Source: Bradyrhizobium sp. BR13661
Lineage (GTDB): Bacteria > Pseudomonadota > Alphaproteobacteria > Rhizobiales > Xanthobacteraceae
NCBI RefSeq assembly: GCF_029892425.1
Contig: NZ_JARXWB010000012.1
Span: 1 to 64,000, forward strand
Direction: 5' to 3'
DNA length: 64,000 nucleotides
Position numbers and translations under genes: made by a program. Shown piece by piece: positions 1 to 8,055 of this stretch. The notes under the pieces are model-generated. The model worked only from the letters and a program-made list of their open reading frames with translations. It was not told where the DNA came from and did not search any database. Each line of letters starts with the position of its first letter. Position 1 is the first letter of the stretch.

Positions 1-78
1 GTCGCCAGGAAGCTTCTAACCGTGCTCAACGCAATGATGCGCGACCGAAAACCTTATATGATCGCCCCATCGACATAA
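1..78 (+). CDS. IS110-family transposase, C-terminal end (partial)
   Basis: Frame 1 is open from the window edge to a TAA at 76-78 and gives the last 25 residues of a protein. It contains the string ARKLLTVLNAMMRDRKP, which resembles the conserved C terminus of IS110/IS116/IS902 transposases (KLLxxLNAMxRDRKPW). The family uses a DEDD RuvC-like domain plus a C-terminal serine domain. The rest of the element lies left of the window. The neighbouring glutathione S-transferase ends on the opposite strand only 57 bases away, so the right end of the element must lie within about 79-135. The family call rests on this short tail alone. Confidence 0.75.
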   Translation, partial: VARKLLTVLNAMMRDRKPYMIAPST

Positions 79-92
79 CAGTTGCCGGCTCT

Positions 93-119
93 GCGGCGCA
101 GCGTTGCACGCTGCACCGC
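93..119. repeat. Palindromic repeat beside the transposase end
   Basis: The arms GCGG-c-GCAGCG and CGCTGC-a-CCGC surround a TTGCA loop and fold into a 10-bp stem with one mismatch. Similar GC-rich hairpins ending in CCGCGTCCGGGAC are scattered through Bradyrhizobium genomes (from memory). It lies between the transposase stop and the glutathione S-transferase stop and could serve as a bidirectional terminator or be an insertion target of the element. Confidence 0.6.
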
Positions 120-135
120 GTCCGGGACAAGGACC

Positions 136-765
136 TCACCCCTTCGGCGGCGCCAGTGGCTGGACGATCTCCTTGAACGGTGCCAGCGCTTCGCAGCGAT
201 CGGCGTGGGCTGCGAGTGCGGGATAGCGCGCGACATCGAACAGTTGCGGGTGCGCCTCGCGGGTGAATCTGACGACGCAGGCGACGGCGACATCGGCGTG
301 ACCGATGCGCGTCCCGAGCCAGTACGGCGTCGTCACCTTCGCTCGCTCGGCTTCCAGCACCGCGAGCACGTCGCCGATCTGCGCCTGGCAGCGATCGACC
401 CATAGCGCGAGCTGCTCCTTCCGCAGCACGCGCTCGTAGAGCAGGCTCACCGCCTTGTCGCCGAGGCCGGTCGCGAGCGCGCAAATGCGCAAATGCTTGC
501 GACGCTCGACGCCACTTCGTGGCAGCATCGCCTTCTCGGGCCCGACGAGCTCATCGAGATAGTCCAGAATGATCGTGCTCTCGATCAGCGCCTCGCCGTC
601 GTCGAGCACCAGCGTCGGCACCCGGCGCAGCGGATTGTACGGCGCAATTTTATCGGCATCGCCGAAAGTCGACCACGGCTTGTGCTCGAAGCCGAGGCCG
701 TAGAGCCGCAGCGCGATCGCGACGCGGCGGACGAAGGGGGAATCATATTGGCCGATCAGGAACAT
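136..765 (-). CDS. Glutathione S-transferase family protein
   Basis: This 209-residue cytosolic protein has the two-domain GST layout. An N-terminal thioredoxin-like half (residues 1-80) contains the opening YDSPFVRRVAIAL, the cis-proline region RRVPTLV and the glutathione-contact motif ALIESTIIL. An all-helical C-terminal half contains the N-capping-like GHADVAVAC segment. The family conjugates glutathione to electrophiles or reduces peroxides; the substrate cannot be read from sequence. The start has no competing upstream codon in frame. It is a single-gene unit, convergent with the transposase remnant and divergent from the secreted protein at 917. Confidence 0.85.
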   Translation of the reverse strand: MFLIGQYDSPFVRRVAIALRLYGLGFEHKPWSTFGDADKIAPYNPLRRVPTLVLDDGEALIESTIILDYLDELVGPEKAMLPRSGVERRKHLRICALATGLGDKAVSLLYERVLRKEQLALWVDRCQAQIGDVLAVLEAERAKVTTPYWLGTRIGHADVAVACVVRFTREAHPQLFDVARYPALAAHADRCEALAPFKEIVQPLAPPKG

Positions 766-916
766 GGTTCTCGCTCTTCTCTGGCGTTGGACAAGGCAGG
801 GCCGACCAGTTCATCGTCATTGCGCGGCGTCCGCAACAAATTTCTTGGAAGGAGAGCATTGCGTACAGCGCAACATCAAGGAATCAATGGGCCGCCGACC
901 AGCCGGGAGTTTTGTC

Positions 917-1342
917 ATGCTGTCACGTACGTTCACCGTACTCGCCCTGCTCGCCGCGGCGAACCTCGCGCGCGCGCAGGACCGTTCGATCGGCTTCCAG
1001 ATGCCATCGAAGAACATCGCTTGCCAGGTCTTCGCCGACAACGGCCAGGACATGCTTCGCTGCGACATCATGACAATCGACACGCCGCCGCGACGGCCGC
1101 CGGACTGCGAGCTCGACTATGGCCACGCCTTCGCGATGACCGCCAGGGGTGACGCCAGAGGCGGCTCCGCGCGCATCTGCGTCGGCGACACCGTCATGGA
1201 CCCGTCACTTCCGGTGCTCGCCTATGGCGAGATCTGGCAGCGCGCGGGATTCACCTGCCGCTCGGAGCAGACCGGGCTGACGTGCTTCAACGCCATGCAG
1301 CACGGGTTTTCGCTGGCGCGGGGGAGGCAGGAGGTGTTTTGA
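917..1342 (+). CDS. Secreted small protein, DUF6636-like
   Basis: The protein has 141 residues. The start at 917 is preferred over upstream in-frame codons because it directly begins a signal peptide (MLSRTFTVLALLAAANLARAQ) cleaved near residue 21. The mature part has GFQMPSKNIACQVF and LRCDI, a pattern I associate with DUF6636 (FxxPSGNIxC...LRCDI). Six cysteines in the mature chain suggest disulfides in the periplasm. Its function is unknown. It stands alone, divergent from the glutathione S-transferase and convergent with the ArsR gene. Confidence 0.7.
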   Translation: MLSRTFTVLALLAAANLARAQDRSIGFQMPSKNIACQVFADNGQDMLRCDIMTIDTPPRRPPDCELDYGHAFAMTARGDARGGSARICVGDTVMDPSLPVLAYGEIWQRAGFTCRSEQTGLTCFNAMQHGFSLARGRQEVF

Positions 1343-1357
1343 GCGTGACAGCTGCCC

Positions 1358-1660
1358 TCAGAGTCCATCCTGAATCGCGCGCTTGAAGGCCGCGATCGCG
1401 GTCTCGTCGCGCTTGTACATGGTCCACTGCTTGATGCGCTTGGCACGCACCAGCTTTGCTGATGTCAGCACCCGCATATGCTCGCTCACCGTCGGCGCGC
1501 TGACGCCGAGCTTCTCGGCGATCAAGAGGCCGCAGACACCGTCCTCGACCAGATCGCCGTCGACCTGCGCGCGGAAATGTTTCCTGGGGTCGCGTAGCCA
1601 TTCCAGGATCTGCAGACGGCGCTGATTGGCCAGCGCGCGCATGGCGGTCGCGTATCTCAT
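1358..1660 (-). CDS. ArsR-family winged-helix transcriptional regulator
   Basis: The protein has 100 residues with an ArsR/SmtB winged helix: ALANQRRLQILEWL as the first helix and LGVSAPTVSEHMRVLTSAKLVRAKR as the helix-turn-helix and wing entry. One cysteine is present (GVCG), so a classical metal-thiolate sensor pair is not evident. Similar regulators often sense metabolites or redox state. It is divergent from the threonine dehydratase gene with 61 bases between start codons. An inverted repeat TTAGC-N6-GCTAA lies immediately next to its own start codon, so autoregulation and control of the neighbour are likely. A later in-frame ATG at residue 7 is an alternative start. Confidence 0.85.
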   Translation of the reverse strand: MRYATAMRALANQRRLQILEWLRDPRKHFRAQVDGDLVEDGVCGLLIAEKLGVSAPTVSEHMRVLTSAKLVRAKRIKQWTMYKRDETAIAAFKRAIQDGL

Positions 1661-1676
1661 TTAGCCATTTTGCTAA
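1661..1676. promoter_or_regulatory. Candidate ArsR operator
   Basis: The inverted repeat TTAGC-CATTTT-GCTAA abuts the ArsR start codon. It overlaps the putative minus-strand -10 (AAAATG, complement of 1666-1671) that follows a perfect TTGACA (complement of 1689-1694) at 17 bp. Binding here would block the ArsR promoter. This is inference from position and symmetry. Confidence 0.5.
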
Positions 1677-1684
1677 TTACCTAA

Positions 1685-1713
1685 TTGATGTCAACACCCG
1701 GACGCGCTAGTAT
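1685..1713 (+). promoter_or_regulatory. Putative sigma-70 promoter of the threonine dehydratase
   Basis: TTGATG at 1685-1690 and TAGTAT at 1708-1713 are 17 bp apart. The expected transcription start falls within a few bases of the ATG at 1722, which has no purine-rich ribosome-binding site. A leaderless mRNA is therefore possible. The -35 overlaps that of the divergent ArsR promoter. Confidence 0.45.
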
Positions 1714-1721
1714 TCGCCATT

Positions 1722-2669
1722 ATGACAGCACCATCAGACATCACCCGCGAACGGATCGCGGCGACCGAGGTCGTCATCCGCCCGCACATCAGGCGCACGC
1801 CGCTGCTCCAGGCCGACCTTGCCGATTTCGGGCTTGCACCCGCGCCCGTCACCTTCAAGCTCGAGCTGCTGCAGCATTCCGGGTCGTTCAAGGCGCGGGG
1901 CGCGTTTGCCAATCTCCTGCTGCGGCAGGTGCCGCAAGCCGGTGTCGTCGCGGCGTCCGGCGGCAATCACGGTGCCGCCGTTGCCTATGCCGCGCAGCGG
2001 CTCAAAATTCCCGCCACGATCTTCGTTCCCGACATCACCTCGCCCGCCAAGGCCGAACGGATCAGGGGCTATGGCGCCGAGCTCGTCATCGCCGGAAACC
2101 GCTACGCCGATGCGCTCGCGGCCAGCGAAGCGCATGTCGCGCGGACCGGCGCGCTTGCCGTTCACGCCTACGACCAGGCCGAGACCCTGCTCGGCCAGGG
2201 CAGCGTCGGGCTCGAGCTGGAGCAGGACGCGCCCGATATCGACACGCTGCTGGTCGCCGTCGGCGGCGGCGGGCTGATCGGCGGCATCGCGGCGTGGACA
2301 TCAGGCCGGACGCGCATCATTGCCGTCGAGCCGGAGCTGTCGCCGACGCTGCACAGCGCGTTCGCGGCAGGCGCCCCGGTCGACGCGCCGGCCGGGGGCC
2401 TCGCCGCCGACAGCCTCGCGCCGCGGCGCGTCGGAGAGCTGATGTTTCCGATTGCCCGCGCCCATGTCGAGCGCGTCGTCCTCGTCAGCGACGATGCGAT
2501 CCGGCAGGCGCAGAACGCGCTGTGGTCGCGCCTGCGGCTGGTCACTGAACCCGGCGGCGCAGCCGCATTCGCCGCGCTGCTCTCGGGCCGCTATCGGCCC
2601 GGGCCCGGCGAGCGCATCGCTGTGCTGGTCTGCGGGGCGAATACGACGGCGGTGAATTTCGAGGGGTAG
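1722..2669 (+). CDS. Threonine/serine dehydratase, PLP-dependent
   Basis: This 315-residue fold-type II PLP enzyme is of the IlvA/TdcB/serine racemase group. The PLP lysine is K57 in SGSFKARGA. The cofactor loop SGGNHGAAVA follows, and the phosphate-binding glycine loop VGGGGLIGG lies near residues 177-185. There is no C-terminal ACT regulatory domain, so it resembles a catabolic or threo-3-hydroxyaspartate-type enzyme rather than biosynthetic IlvA. The expected reaction is deamination of L-threonine or L-serine to the 2-oxo acid. It is divergent from the ArsR gene with a shared regulatory region. Exact substrate preference is not decidable here. Confidence 0.85.
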   Translation: MTAPSDITRERIAATEVVIRPHIRRTPLLQADLADFGLAPAPVTFKLELLQHSGSFKARGAFANLLLRQVPQAGVVAASGGNHGAAVAYAAQRLKIPATIFVPDITSPAKAERIRGYGAELVIAGNRYADALAASEAHVARTGALAVHAYDQAETLLGQGSVGLELEQDAPDIDTLLVAVGGGGLIGGIAAWTSGRTRIIAVEPELSPTLHSAFAAGAPVDAPAGGLAADSLAPRRVGELMFPIARAHVERVVLVSDDAIRQAQNALWSRLRLVTEPGGAAAFAALLSGRYRPGPGERIAVLVCGANTTAVNFEG

Positions 2670-2827
2670 CGGCGTGACGACGCTAACACGTCGTGGAGGC
2701 AGCCGTGGCCCATTTGGCAGCGAGGCTTTGCGGCAACAGCCGCCGGTTTCCTTCCGTAGCTCCCTCAACTCCGCCTTGCCCAACAAAATGCCGCATGGTT
2801 CCCTCCCCTCGGACTTGGGGACTGGAC

Positions 2828-3988
2828 ATGAATCGGCGTGCAGTTTGTGCTGTCACGATTGGGATGGCCTTAGCGGCGACGGCGCTTGGCGCAGCGAGCG
2901 CACGCGCCGCTGATTTGCCGCTGAAGGCCCCGCCAAAGCTTGATCATTTCAATCCGTTCTGGGCCGAGGTCGATTACCTCGCCTGGAGCGTGACCGGCGA
3001 CAAGCTGCCGGCGCTGGTGACCACGGCACCTGTCGGCACGCCCTTGGCCGTCGCCGGCGTGCTCGGAGCGCCGACCACCACCGTTCTGTTTGGCAATTCC
3101 AGCGTCAACAAAGACTGGCGCTCGGGTGGCCGTATCAGTGCAGGTTACTGGTTCGATCCGCAACGCAGTCGCGGCGTTGAGGCCTCGTTCTTCGGATTGG
3201 AGAATTTGTCGACCGGCTTTGCGACCGACAGCAACGCCAATCCGATCCTGATGCGGCCCTTCACCAACGCGCTGACCGGATTGCCCGACTCCTTGATCCT
3301 TGGATTTCCCGGGCTCGCCACCGGCAGCGTCAGCGCGAGCGAAACGTCGCGCCTGCTCGGCGCCGGCGCACTCTATCGCCAGGACATCGGCATGTGGAGC
3401 GGACAGCGCGTCAGCGCGCTGGTCGGCTATCGCTATCTGCGCTCGTCGGACAGGCTGACGATCTCTGATACCGCAACCCTTGTCGGCCTCGGCACTTTCA
3501 CGCCCTCCGATAGTTTCAAGGCGGCAAGCAATTTTCACGGCCTCGATCTCGGCCTCGCCGGCGACTGGCGGGGCGGCCCGTGGTCGCTGGAGTGGCGCGG
3601 CAAGGTGGCGCTTGGCGCCGTCATCAACAGCGCCGACATTTCGGGCTCGAGCGCTTTTGCCTTCGGCGCCGTGACCGGGACGGCCCCGGGCGGCTTCCTT
3701 GCGGCGACCAGCAATATCGGCCGTTACGACCAGACCCGCTTCGCGGTGGTACCGGAACTGTCGCTGAAAGCCGGCTACCAGATTGCACCCGGCTGGCGCC
3801 TGACGGCCGGCTACGACGTGATGTACTGGACCGGCGTGCAACGTGCCGGCGGGCTGATCGACACCACCGTCAATCCGAACCTCACGCCGCCGGCCGCCGG
3901 CGGCGGCCCAAACCGGCCCGCGCCGGTGTTCAACACGACGAACCTGGTCGCGCAGGGATTCAGCTTCGGCGTGCGGTATAATTATTGA
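2828..3988 (+). CDS. BBP7-family outer-membrane beta-barrel protein
   Basis: The protein has 386 residues. The start at 2828 places a clear signal peptide at the N terminus (MNRRAVCAVTIGMALAATALGAASARAA); the open frame extends 45 codons upstream without signal features. The mature protein opens with FWAEVDYLAWSV and continues with repeated short amphipathic strands (GGRISAGYWFD, GVEASFFGLE, ALVGYRYLRSSD, LKAGYQIAPGWRLTAGYDVMYW) and ends in FGVRYNY, an aromatic-terminated final strand. This is the pattern of the BBP7 family, thought to be outer-membrane porins. It is a single gene followed by a hairpin. The cargo is unknown. Confidence 0.8.
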   Translation: MNRRAVCAVTIGMALAATALGAASARAADLPLKAPPKLDHFNPFWAEVDYLAWSVTGDKLPALVTTAPVGTPLAVAGVLGAPTTTVLFGNSSVNKDWRSGGRISAGYWFDPQRSRGVEASFFGLENLSTGFATDSNANPILMRPFTNALTGLPDSLILGFPGLATGSVSASETSRLLGAGALYRQDIGMWSGQRVSALVGYRYLRSSDRLTISDTATLVGLGTFTPSDSFKAASNFHGLDLGLAGDWRGGPWSLEWRGKVALGAVINSADISGSSAFAFGAVTGTAPGGFLAATSNIGRYDQTRFAVVPELSLKAGYQIAPGWRLTAGYDVMYWTGVQRAGGLIDTTVNPNLTPPAAGGGPNRPAPVFNTTNLVAQGFSFGVRYNY

Positions 3989-3991
3989 GGC

Positions 3992-4034
3992 CGACGAAGC
4001 TTCGTCGCGTCGGCGCAAATTGCTTCGCAATTTT
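3992..4034 (+). terminator. Hairpins after the porin gene
   Basis: A perfect 16-base palindrome CGACGAAGCTTCGTCG (3992-4007) is followed by AAATTGC-TTC-GCAATTT (4017-4033) and a short T run. Placed 4-45 bases after the porin stop, this pair looks like a rho-independent terminator or mRNA-stabilising structure. Confidence 0.55.
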
Positions 4035-4144
4035 GTCGCAAGCTCTCGCCATGACGGTGGGGAAGCAACCCTGCACCATTTGATGATCGGCACACGGCTG
4101 TCGGCATCGCGCACCTGCGCGACGGCGAAAGTCGCTGGCGATCC

Positions 4145-4158
4145 GTGAAGCACTTCAC
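4145..4158. promoter_or_regulatory. Inverted repeat upstream of the DyP operon
   Basis: GTGAAG-CA-CTTCAC lies 118 bases upstream of the first gene of the peroxidase operon. It is the only good dyad in that leader and is a candidate operator. The binding protein is unknown. Confidence 0.3.
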
Positions 4159-4275
4159 ACACTGTAGTTGCAAAGCTGGTAAAATGCATTTGCGAAGCAA
4201 TCGGGGGACACGATGCAGCCACGCCGCATTTGATCCGTTTGCAACGGGTCGGGCGGACAACCGGGAGGAATTGCC

Positions 4276-4728
4276 ATGTCCGTTGTAATGACCATGGGTA
4301 AGATCAGCGCCCTGACCGCGATCACCAAGATCCTTCCTGATCACGCCGACGCGCTGCGCAAGACACTTCAGGGACTGACCGCCGCAAACGGCGGCAAGAT
4401 CGCGTCTCTCGGAACCATCCATATCGTGCGCTGGGTCATTTTCGACAACGACACGCGCCTGCTGTTTGCAACGAATTTCGACGGCGGCGTCGAAGACTAT
4501 ATGCGCGATTTCGCCGAGCGGGCCCCCGAAGGGATCGACGCGATCTGGGGCCATTGCGAAGGGTATCCGGGCGCGCGCGATTTCCCAAAGCTGCGCGACT
4601 ACATTCTCGGAAGCGCGATCGAAACCACCGGCTATTACTGCGCCTATCCGAACTCGACCGTCGCCGACATCAACAAGGCACTGGACTGGAAGGGCAAGTT
4701 CGACAAATTCCTCGACCAGATCGGTTGA
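4276..4728 (+). CDS. Small conserved protein of the DyP peroxidase operon
   Basis: The protein has 150 residues with no signal peptide or membrane segment. It is preceded by a strong ribosome-binding site (GGGAGGAATTGCC before ATG). The opening ALTAITKILPDHADALRKTL, then IHIVRWVIFD and LLFATNFDGGVEDYM, reads like a ferredoxin-like alpha/beta dimeric-barrel protein, the same fold class as DyP and chlorite dismutase, but without their heme-ligand motifs. Its stop is 5 bases before the DyP start, so the two are certainly co-transcribed. A role as partner or accessory of the peroxidase is inference; no known function is recognised. Confidence 0.7.
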   Translation: MSVVMTMGKISALTAITKILPDHADALRKTLQGLTAANGGKIASLGTIHIVRWVIFDNDTRLLFATNFDGGVEDYMRDFAERAPEGIDAIWGHCEGYPGARDFPKLRDYILGSAIETTGYYCAYPNSTVADINKALDWKGKFDKFLDQIG

Positions 4729-4733
4729 CGGAA

Positions 4734-6125
4734 ATGCCTGCCCCATCCGATGCCAGCAACCTGGATCGGACCGATATCCAGGGCATGGCGATGCGGCCGT
4801 ATCGTTTCCCGGTTGCGCATTATCATCTGCTCAGCGTGAGCGACCCCGCTCGGGCCCGGCGATGGTTCGGTGGCGTAGCCGGGCGATGCACCACCGTAGC
4901 GGGCCTGGACGCATCGCCTTCGCTGGGCTTCAACGTCGCACTGTCCTGGCAAGGTCTGTCGGCGATCGGCACGCCGCAGCCGAGCTTGTCGAGCTTCCCG
5001 CAGGAATTCCAGCAAGGAATGGCTGCGCGAGCCGACCGGCTCGGCGATGTCGGCGACAGCGCTCCGGCGCGCTGGGACGCACCGTTCAACAGCAGCGATG
5101 TGCACGCGCTTGTCGTGGTCAGCGCGATGAGGCTGGCGGATCGCGATGCCGCTTCGGCAGCATTGCTGTCTGATATCAGCGATAACGGCTTGGCCGCGAC
5201 AGCGACCATCGATGCGAAATTATTGGCCGGGCCGGATGGCAGGCCGGTCCCGGTCGAGCACTTCGGCTATCGCGACGGAATTACGCAGCCCGCCATCGAG
5301 GGCAGCGGGGAGCCGGTTCTGCCCGGCGCGGGCATTCCTGATGCAGGCGGCTGGCGAGCCCTGAAGGCTGGTGAGTTCGTGCTCGGGCAGCCCGACGAGA
5401 CCGGGGCAGTGCCTGACCTGCCCAGCCCGGCATGTTTCGGCCGCAACGGCAGCTTCGTGGTGCTGCGCAAGCTGCACCAACATGTGTTTGCCTTCCGGGA
5501 TTTTCTGCGGCGCTCTGCGGCCGACGAGAACGATGTCGCGGTGCTGAAGGCGAAGATGATGGGACGCTGGCAAAGTGGCGCACCACTGGCGCTGGCAGCA
5601 GAGCACGACGACCCGGCCCTCGCTGCGGACCAGAAGCGAAACAACGACTTTACCTATCTCGACGATCTCAAGGGAACGAACTGCCCGATAGGAGCTCATG
5701 TGCGGCGCCTCAATCCGCGCTCTGGGCTGACGGGCCCGAATGGCGCATCCGTCCATCGGCATCGGCTGCTGCGCCAGGGTCTGCCCTATGGGTCGCACCT
5801 GCCTGCGGATGCGGCTGCCGATGACGGCGCCGCGCGCGGCGCCATCATGTTGCTGGTGAACGCCGACATCGGCCGTCAATTCGAATTCGTCCAGAAGGTC
5901 TGGATCAATGACGGCGACTTCGCCGGCCTCGGGAATGACAAGGATCCGATGATCGGCGGCAACGACGGCAGCGGCACTTTCACGATCCCGCGCGCCGGCG
6001 CGCCGCGGCGTCGATTGGCCGGACTGCCGGCGTTCGTGAGCACGCGAGGCGGCGAATACTTCTTTCTGCCGGGCATCGCCGCATTGCGATCCTTTGCCGA
6101 TCCCCCGGCGGGCACGACCTCATGA
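4734..6125 (+). CDS. DyP-type peroxidase
   Basis: The protein has 463 residues from ATG 4734, which lies directly after the upstream gene; the longer open frame overlaps that gene and is not used. The hallmark GXXDG is present as GYRDG, with catalytic Asp181. The proximal heme ligand is probably His322 in GAHVRRLNPR and the distal Arg344 is in RHRLLRQGLPYG, 22 residues later as in the family. DyP enzymes oxidise dyes, phenols or lignin units with hydrogen peroxide. No Tat or Sec signal is present, so it is probably cytoplasmic. It is the middle gene of a three-gene heme operon. Confidence 0.88.
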   Translation: MPAPSDASNLDRTDIQGMAMRPYRFPVAHYHLLSVSDPARARRWFGGVAGRCTTVAGLDASPSLGFNVALSWQGLSAIGTPQPSLSSFPQEFQQGMAARADRLGDVGDSAPARWDAPFNSSDVHALVVVSAMRLADRDAASAALLSDISDNGLAATATIDAKLLAGPDGRPVPVEHFGYRDGITQPAIEGSGEPVLPGAGIPDAGGWRALKAGEFVLGQPDETGAVPDLPSPACFGRNGSFVVLRKLHQHVFAFRDFLRRSAADENDVAVLKAKMMGRWQSGAPLALAAEHDDPALAADQKRNNDFTYLDDLKGTNCPIGAHVRRLNPRSGLTGPNGASVHRHRLLRQGLPYGSHLPADAAADDGAARGAIMLLVNADIGRQFEFVQKVWINDGDFAGLGNDKDPMIGGNDGSGTFTIPRAGAPRRRLAGLPAFVSTRGGEYFFLPGIAALRSFADPPAGTTS

Positions 6126-6169
6126 TCGCTTCAGGCTGAGTTCTTCAAGAGATTATCAAGGAGAGCGAA

Positions 6170-7996
6170 ATGGCGAGAACACTGGCGTTGCTCTTCTCGT
6201 TCGCAATTGCCGCGGTCATCGTGATCGCGGGATGGGTGGGCTACCCTTACGTCGCCAAGGTCTATGACGGGATCAAGGTGAAGCTGCCGGACTATCCGGC
6301 AGCCCAGAAGACCCGCTGGCTCGACCAGAACTGGACGGATCAACGCGCATGGGTTCACCACGCCGATCAGGGAACGGCGACGTTCCACATCCCGTACGAA
6401 TGGTTCATGGCCCTTGAACGGCCGGAGATATCGCTGACGTCGGTGAGACTCCTGAGCGACCCTGTTTATCTCGATCGTTTCGGATTCATTCCCGATCCGG
6501 CCGATCCCAAGCTTGGATTGCCCATCGGCATGGCGCGCGGCAAGGCGATGGTCGACGCCACCGCACAACCCTGGAAAAATCCACGGGCCCCTTACGTCGA
6601 CATGACGCGGGTTGGACTGACCTGTGCGGCGTGCCACACCGGACGCTTCACCTATCAGGGAACGGAGTTCCTGGTCGACGGCGGCCCTGCGCTCACCGAT
6701 CTCGGCAAGTTCCGGACCGCGCTCGGGCTCTCGCTGGCATTCACGCGCTTCGTTCCGTTCCGCTTCGATCGGTTCGCCGAAAGGGTGATCGGACCAGACC
6801 CGAACGAGGTGGAAAAGACCGAGTTGCTTGCGCAGCTCGACAAGATCCTGGCGCAGGGCAAGGGCCTCTCCGATCTCGACACCATGGTTGCCCCGCAGAG
6901 CGTCGTCGAAGGGTTCGGCAGGCTCGACGCGTTGAACCGCATCGGCAACGAGGTCTTTGCCGTCGACCTCAAGATTCCCGCCAACTACGCCGCCACCTCG
7001 GCGCCCGTGCATTTCCCGCGCATCTGGGACGCCTCGTGGTTCGATTGGGTCCAGTACAACGCATCGATCGAGCAGCCCATGGTGCGCAACGTGGGTGAAG
7101 CCATGGGCGTATCCGCGATGATCAACCTGACAAGCGTGCGCGGCGGGCTTTTCAACTCGGGCGTCGAGATCATGAACCTCGACAGGATCGAGAAATCGCT
7201 GGCCGGGAAGCAACCGAATGCAAAGACGGGATTCACCGGATTGAGGTCACCGCAATGGCCGTCCGAGCTTCCACCAGTCGACAAGGCGCTCGCCGCGCAA
7301 GGCGCGACGCTCTACAAGGAGCATTGCCAGGGATGCCATTTGCCGCCGGTGAGCAGCGCCGAGTTCTGGACGTCCGATCGCTGGTCGCTTCCGGACAACA
7401 GGACGCAGGAGCGTTATCCCGGTGAGCGTTATCTCCGCCTCAACGTCGTCCCCATCACGCTAGTCGGCACCGACCCGGCGCAGGCCCAGGATATGCTCAA
7501 TCGCAAGGTCACCGTACCGCGCGAGCTCGATATCGCCACCGACAGTTTTGGCCCGGCGCTCGGTGCCGTCACCGAAAAGACGATCAAGCATTGGTATGAC
7601 GGCCAGACACCGCCGGTCGGGCCGGAACAGCGCGAGGAGCTGAACGGCTACCGGGAGAACGGCATCCAGGCGCCGCTGGCCTACAAGGCGCGTCCGCTCA
7701 ATGGGATATGGGCAACGCCGCCGTACCTGCACAATGGCTCGGTGCCCAACCTCTATGCCCTGCTGTCGCCGGCCAGCGAGCGCCCGACAAAATTCTACCT
7801 CGGCAACCGCGAATATGATCCTGTCAATGTCGGATATCGCACCGACCGACTGGAGGGCGGCTTCGAGCTCGATACCAGGCTCCGAGGCAATTACAACACC
7901 GGGCACGAGTTCAATAATGGCAAGGCCGGCGTGATCGGACGCCTGCTGACGCCGCAGGAGCGGCGGGCGCTGGTGGAATTTTTGAAGACGATGTGA
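6170..7996 (+). CDS. Membrane-anchored di-heme cytochrome c peroxidase-like protein
   Basis: The protein has 608 residues. An N-terminal hydrophobic segment (residues 5-25, LALLFSFAIAAVIVIAGWVG) acts as signal or anchor, placing the rest in the periplasm. There are two c-type heme sites: C152-A-A-C-H156 and C386-Q-G-C-H390. The two-heme arrangement is that of the di-heme peroxidase / MauG superfamily, but the protein is nearly twice the length of a classical CcpA. It starts 44 bases after the DyP stop. An electron-transfer or peroxide-linked oxidation role is likely; the substrate is unknown. Confidence 0.82.
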   Translation: MARTLALLFSFAIAAVIVIAGWVGYPYVAKVYDGIKVKLPDYPAAQKTRWLDQNWTDQRAWVHHADQGTATFHIPYEWFMALERPEISLTSVRLLSDPVYLDRFGFIPDPADPKLGLPIGMARGKAMVDATAQPWKNPRAPYVDMTRVGLTCAACHTGRFTYQGTEFLVDGGPALTDLGKFRTALGLSLAFTRFVPFRFDRFAERVIGPDPNEVEKTELLAQLDKILAQGKGLSDLDTMVAPQSVVEGFGRLDALNRIGNEVFAVDLKIPANYAATSAPVHFPRIWDASWFDWVQYNASIEQPMVRNVGEAMGVSAMINLTSVRGGLFNSGVEIMNLDRIEKSLAGKQPNAKTGFTGLRSPQWPSELPPVDKALAAQGATLYKEHCQGCHLPPVSSAEFWTSDRWSLPDNRTQERYPGERYLRLNVVPITLVGTDPAQAQDMLNRKVTVPRELDIATDSFGPALGAVTEKTIKHWYDGQTPPVGPEQREELNGYRENGIQAPLAYKARPLNGIWATPPYLHNGSVPNLYALLSPASERPTKFYLGNREYDPVNVGYRTDRLEGGFELDTRLRGNYNTGHEFNNGKAGVIGRLLTPQERRALVEFLKTM

Positions 7997-8021
7997 GGGG
8001 ATGAGGCCGCGCCCCACACTC

Positions 8022-8037
8022 CGTCATTGCAATGACG
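8022..8037. repeat. 16-base perfect palindrome after the cytochrome gene
   Basis: CGTCATTGCAATGACG is identical to the two outer arms of the longer element at 10659-10745 joined without its centre. It lies 25 bases after the cytochrome stop and 18 before the convergent acetyltransferase stop, so it may act as a terminator for both. Confidence 0.55.
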
Positions 8038-8055
8038 AGTGGAGGGAGCCGTGTC

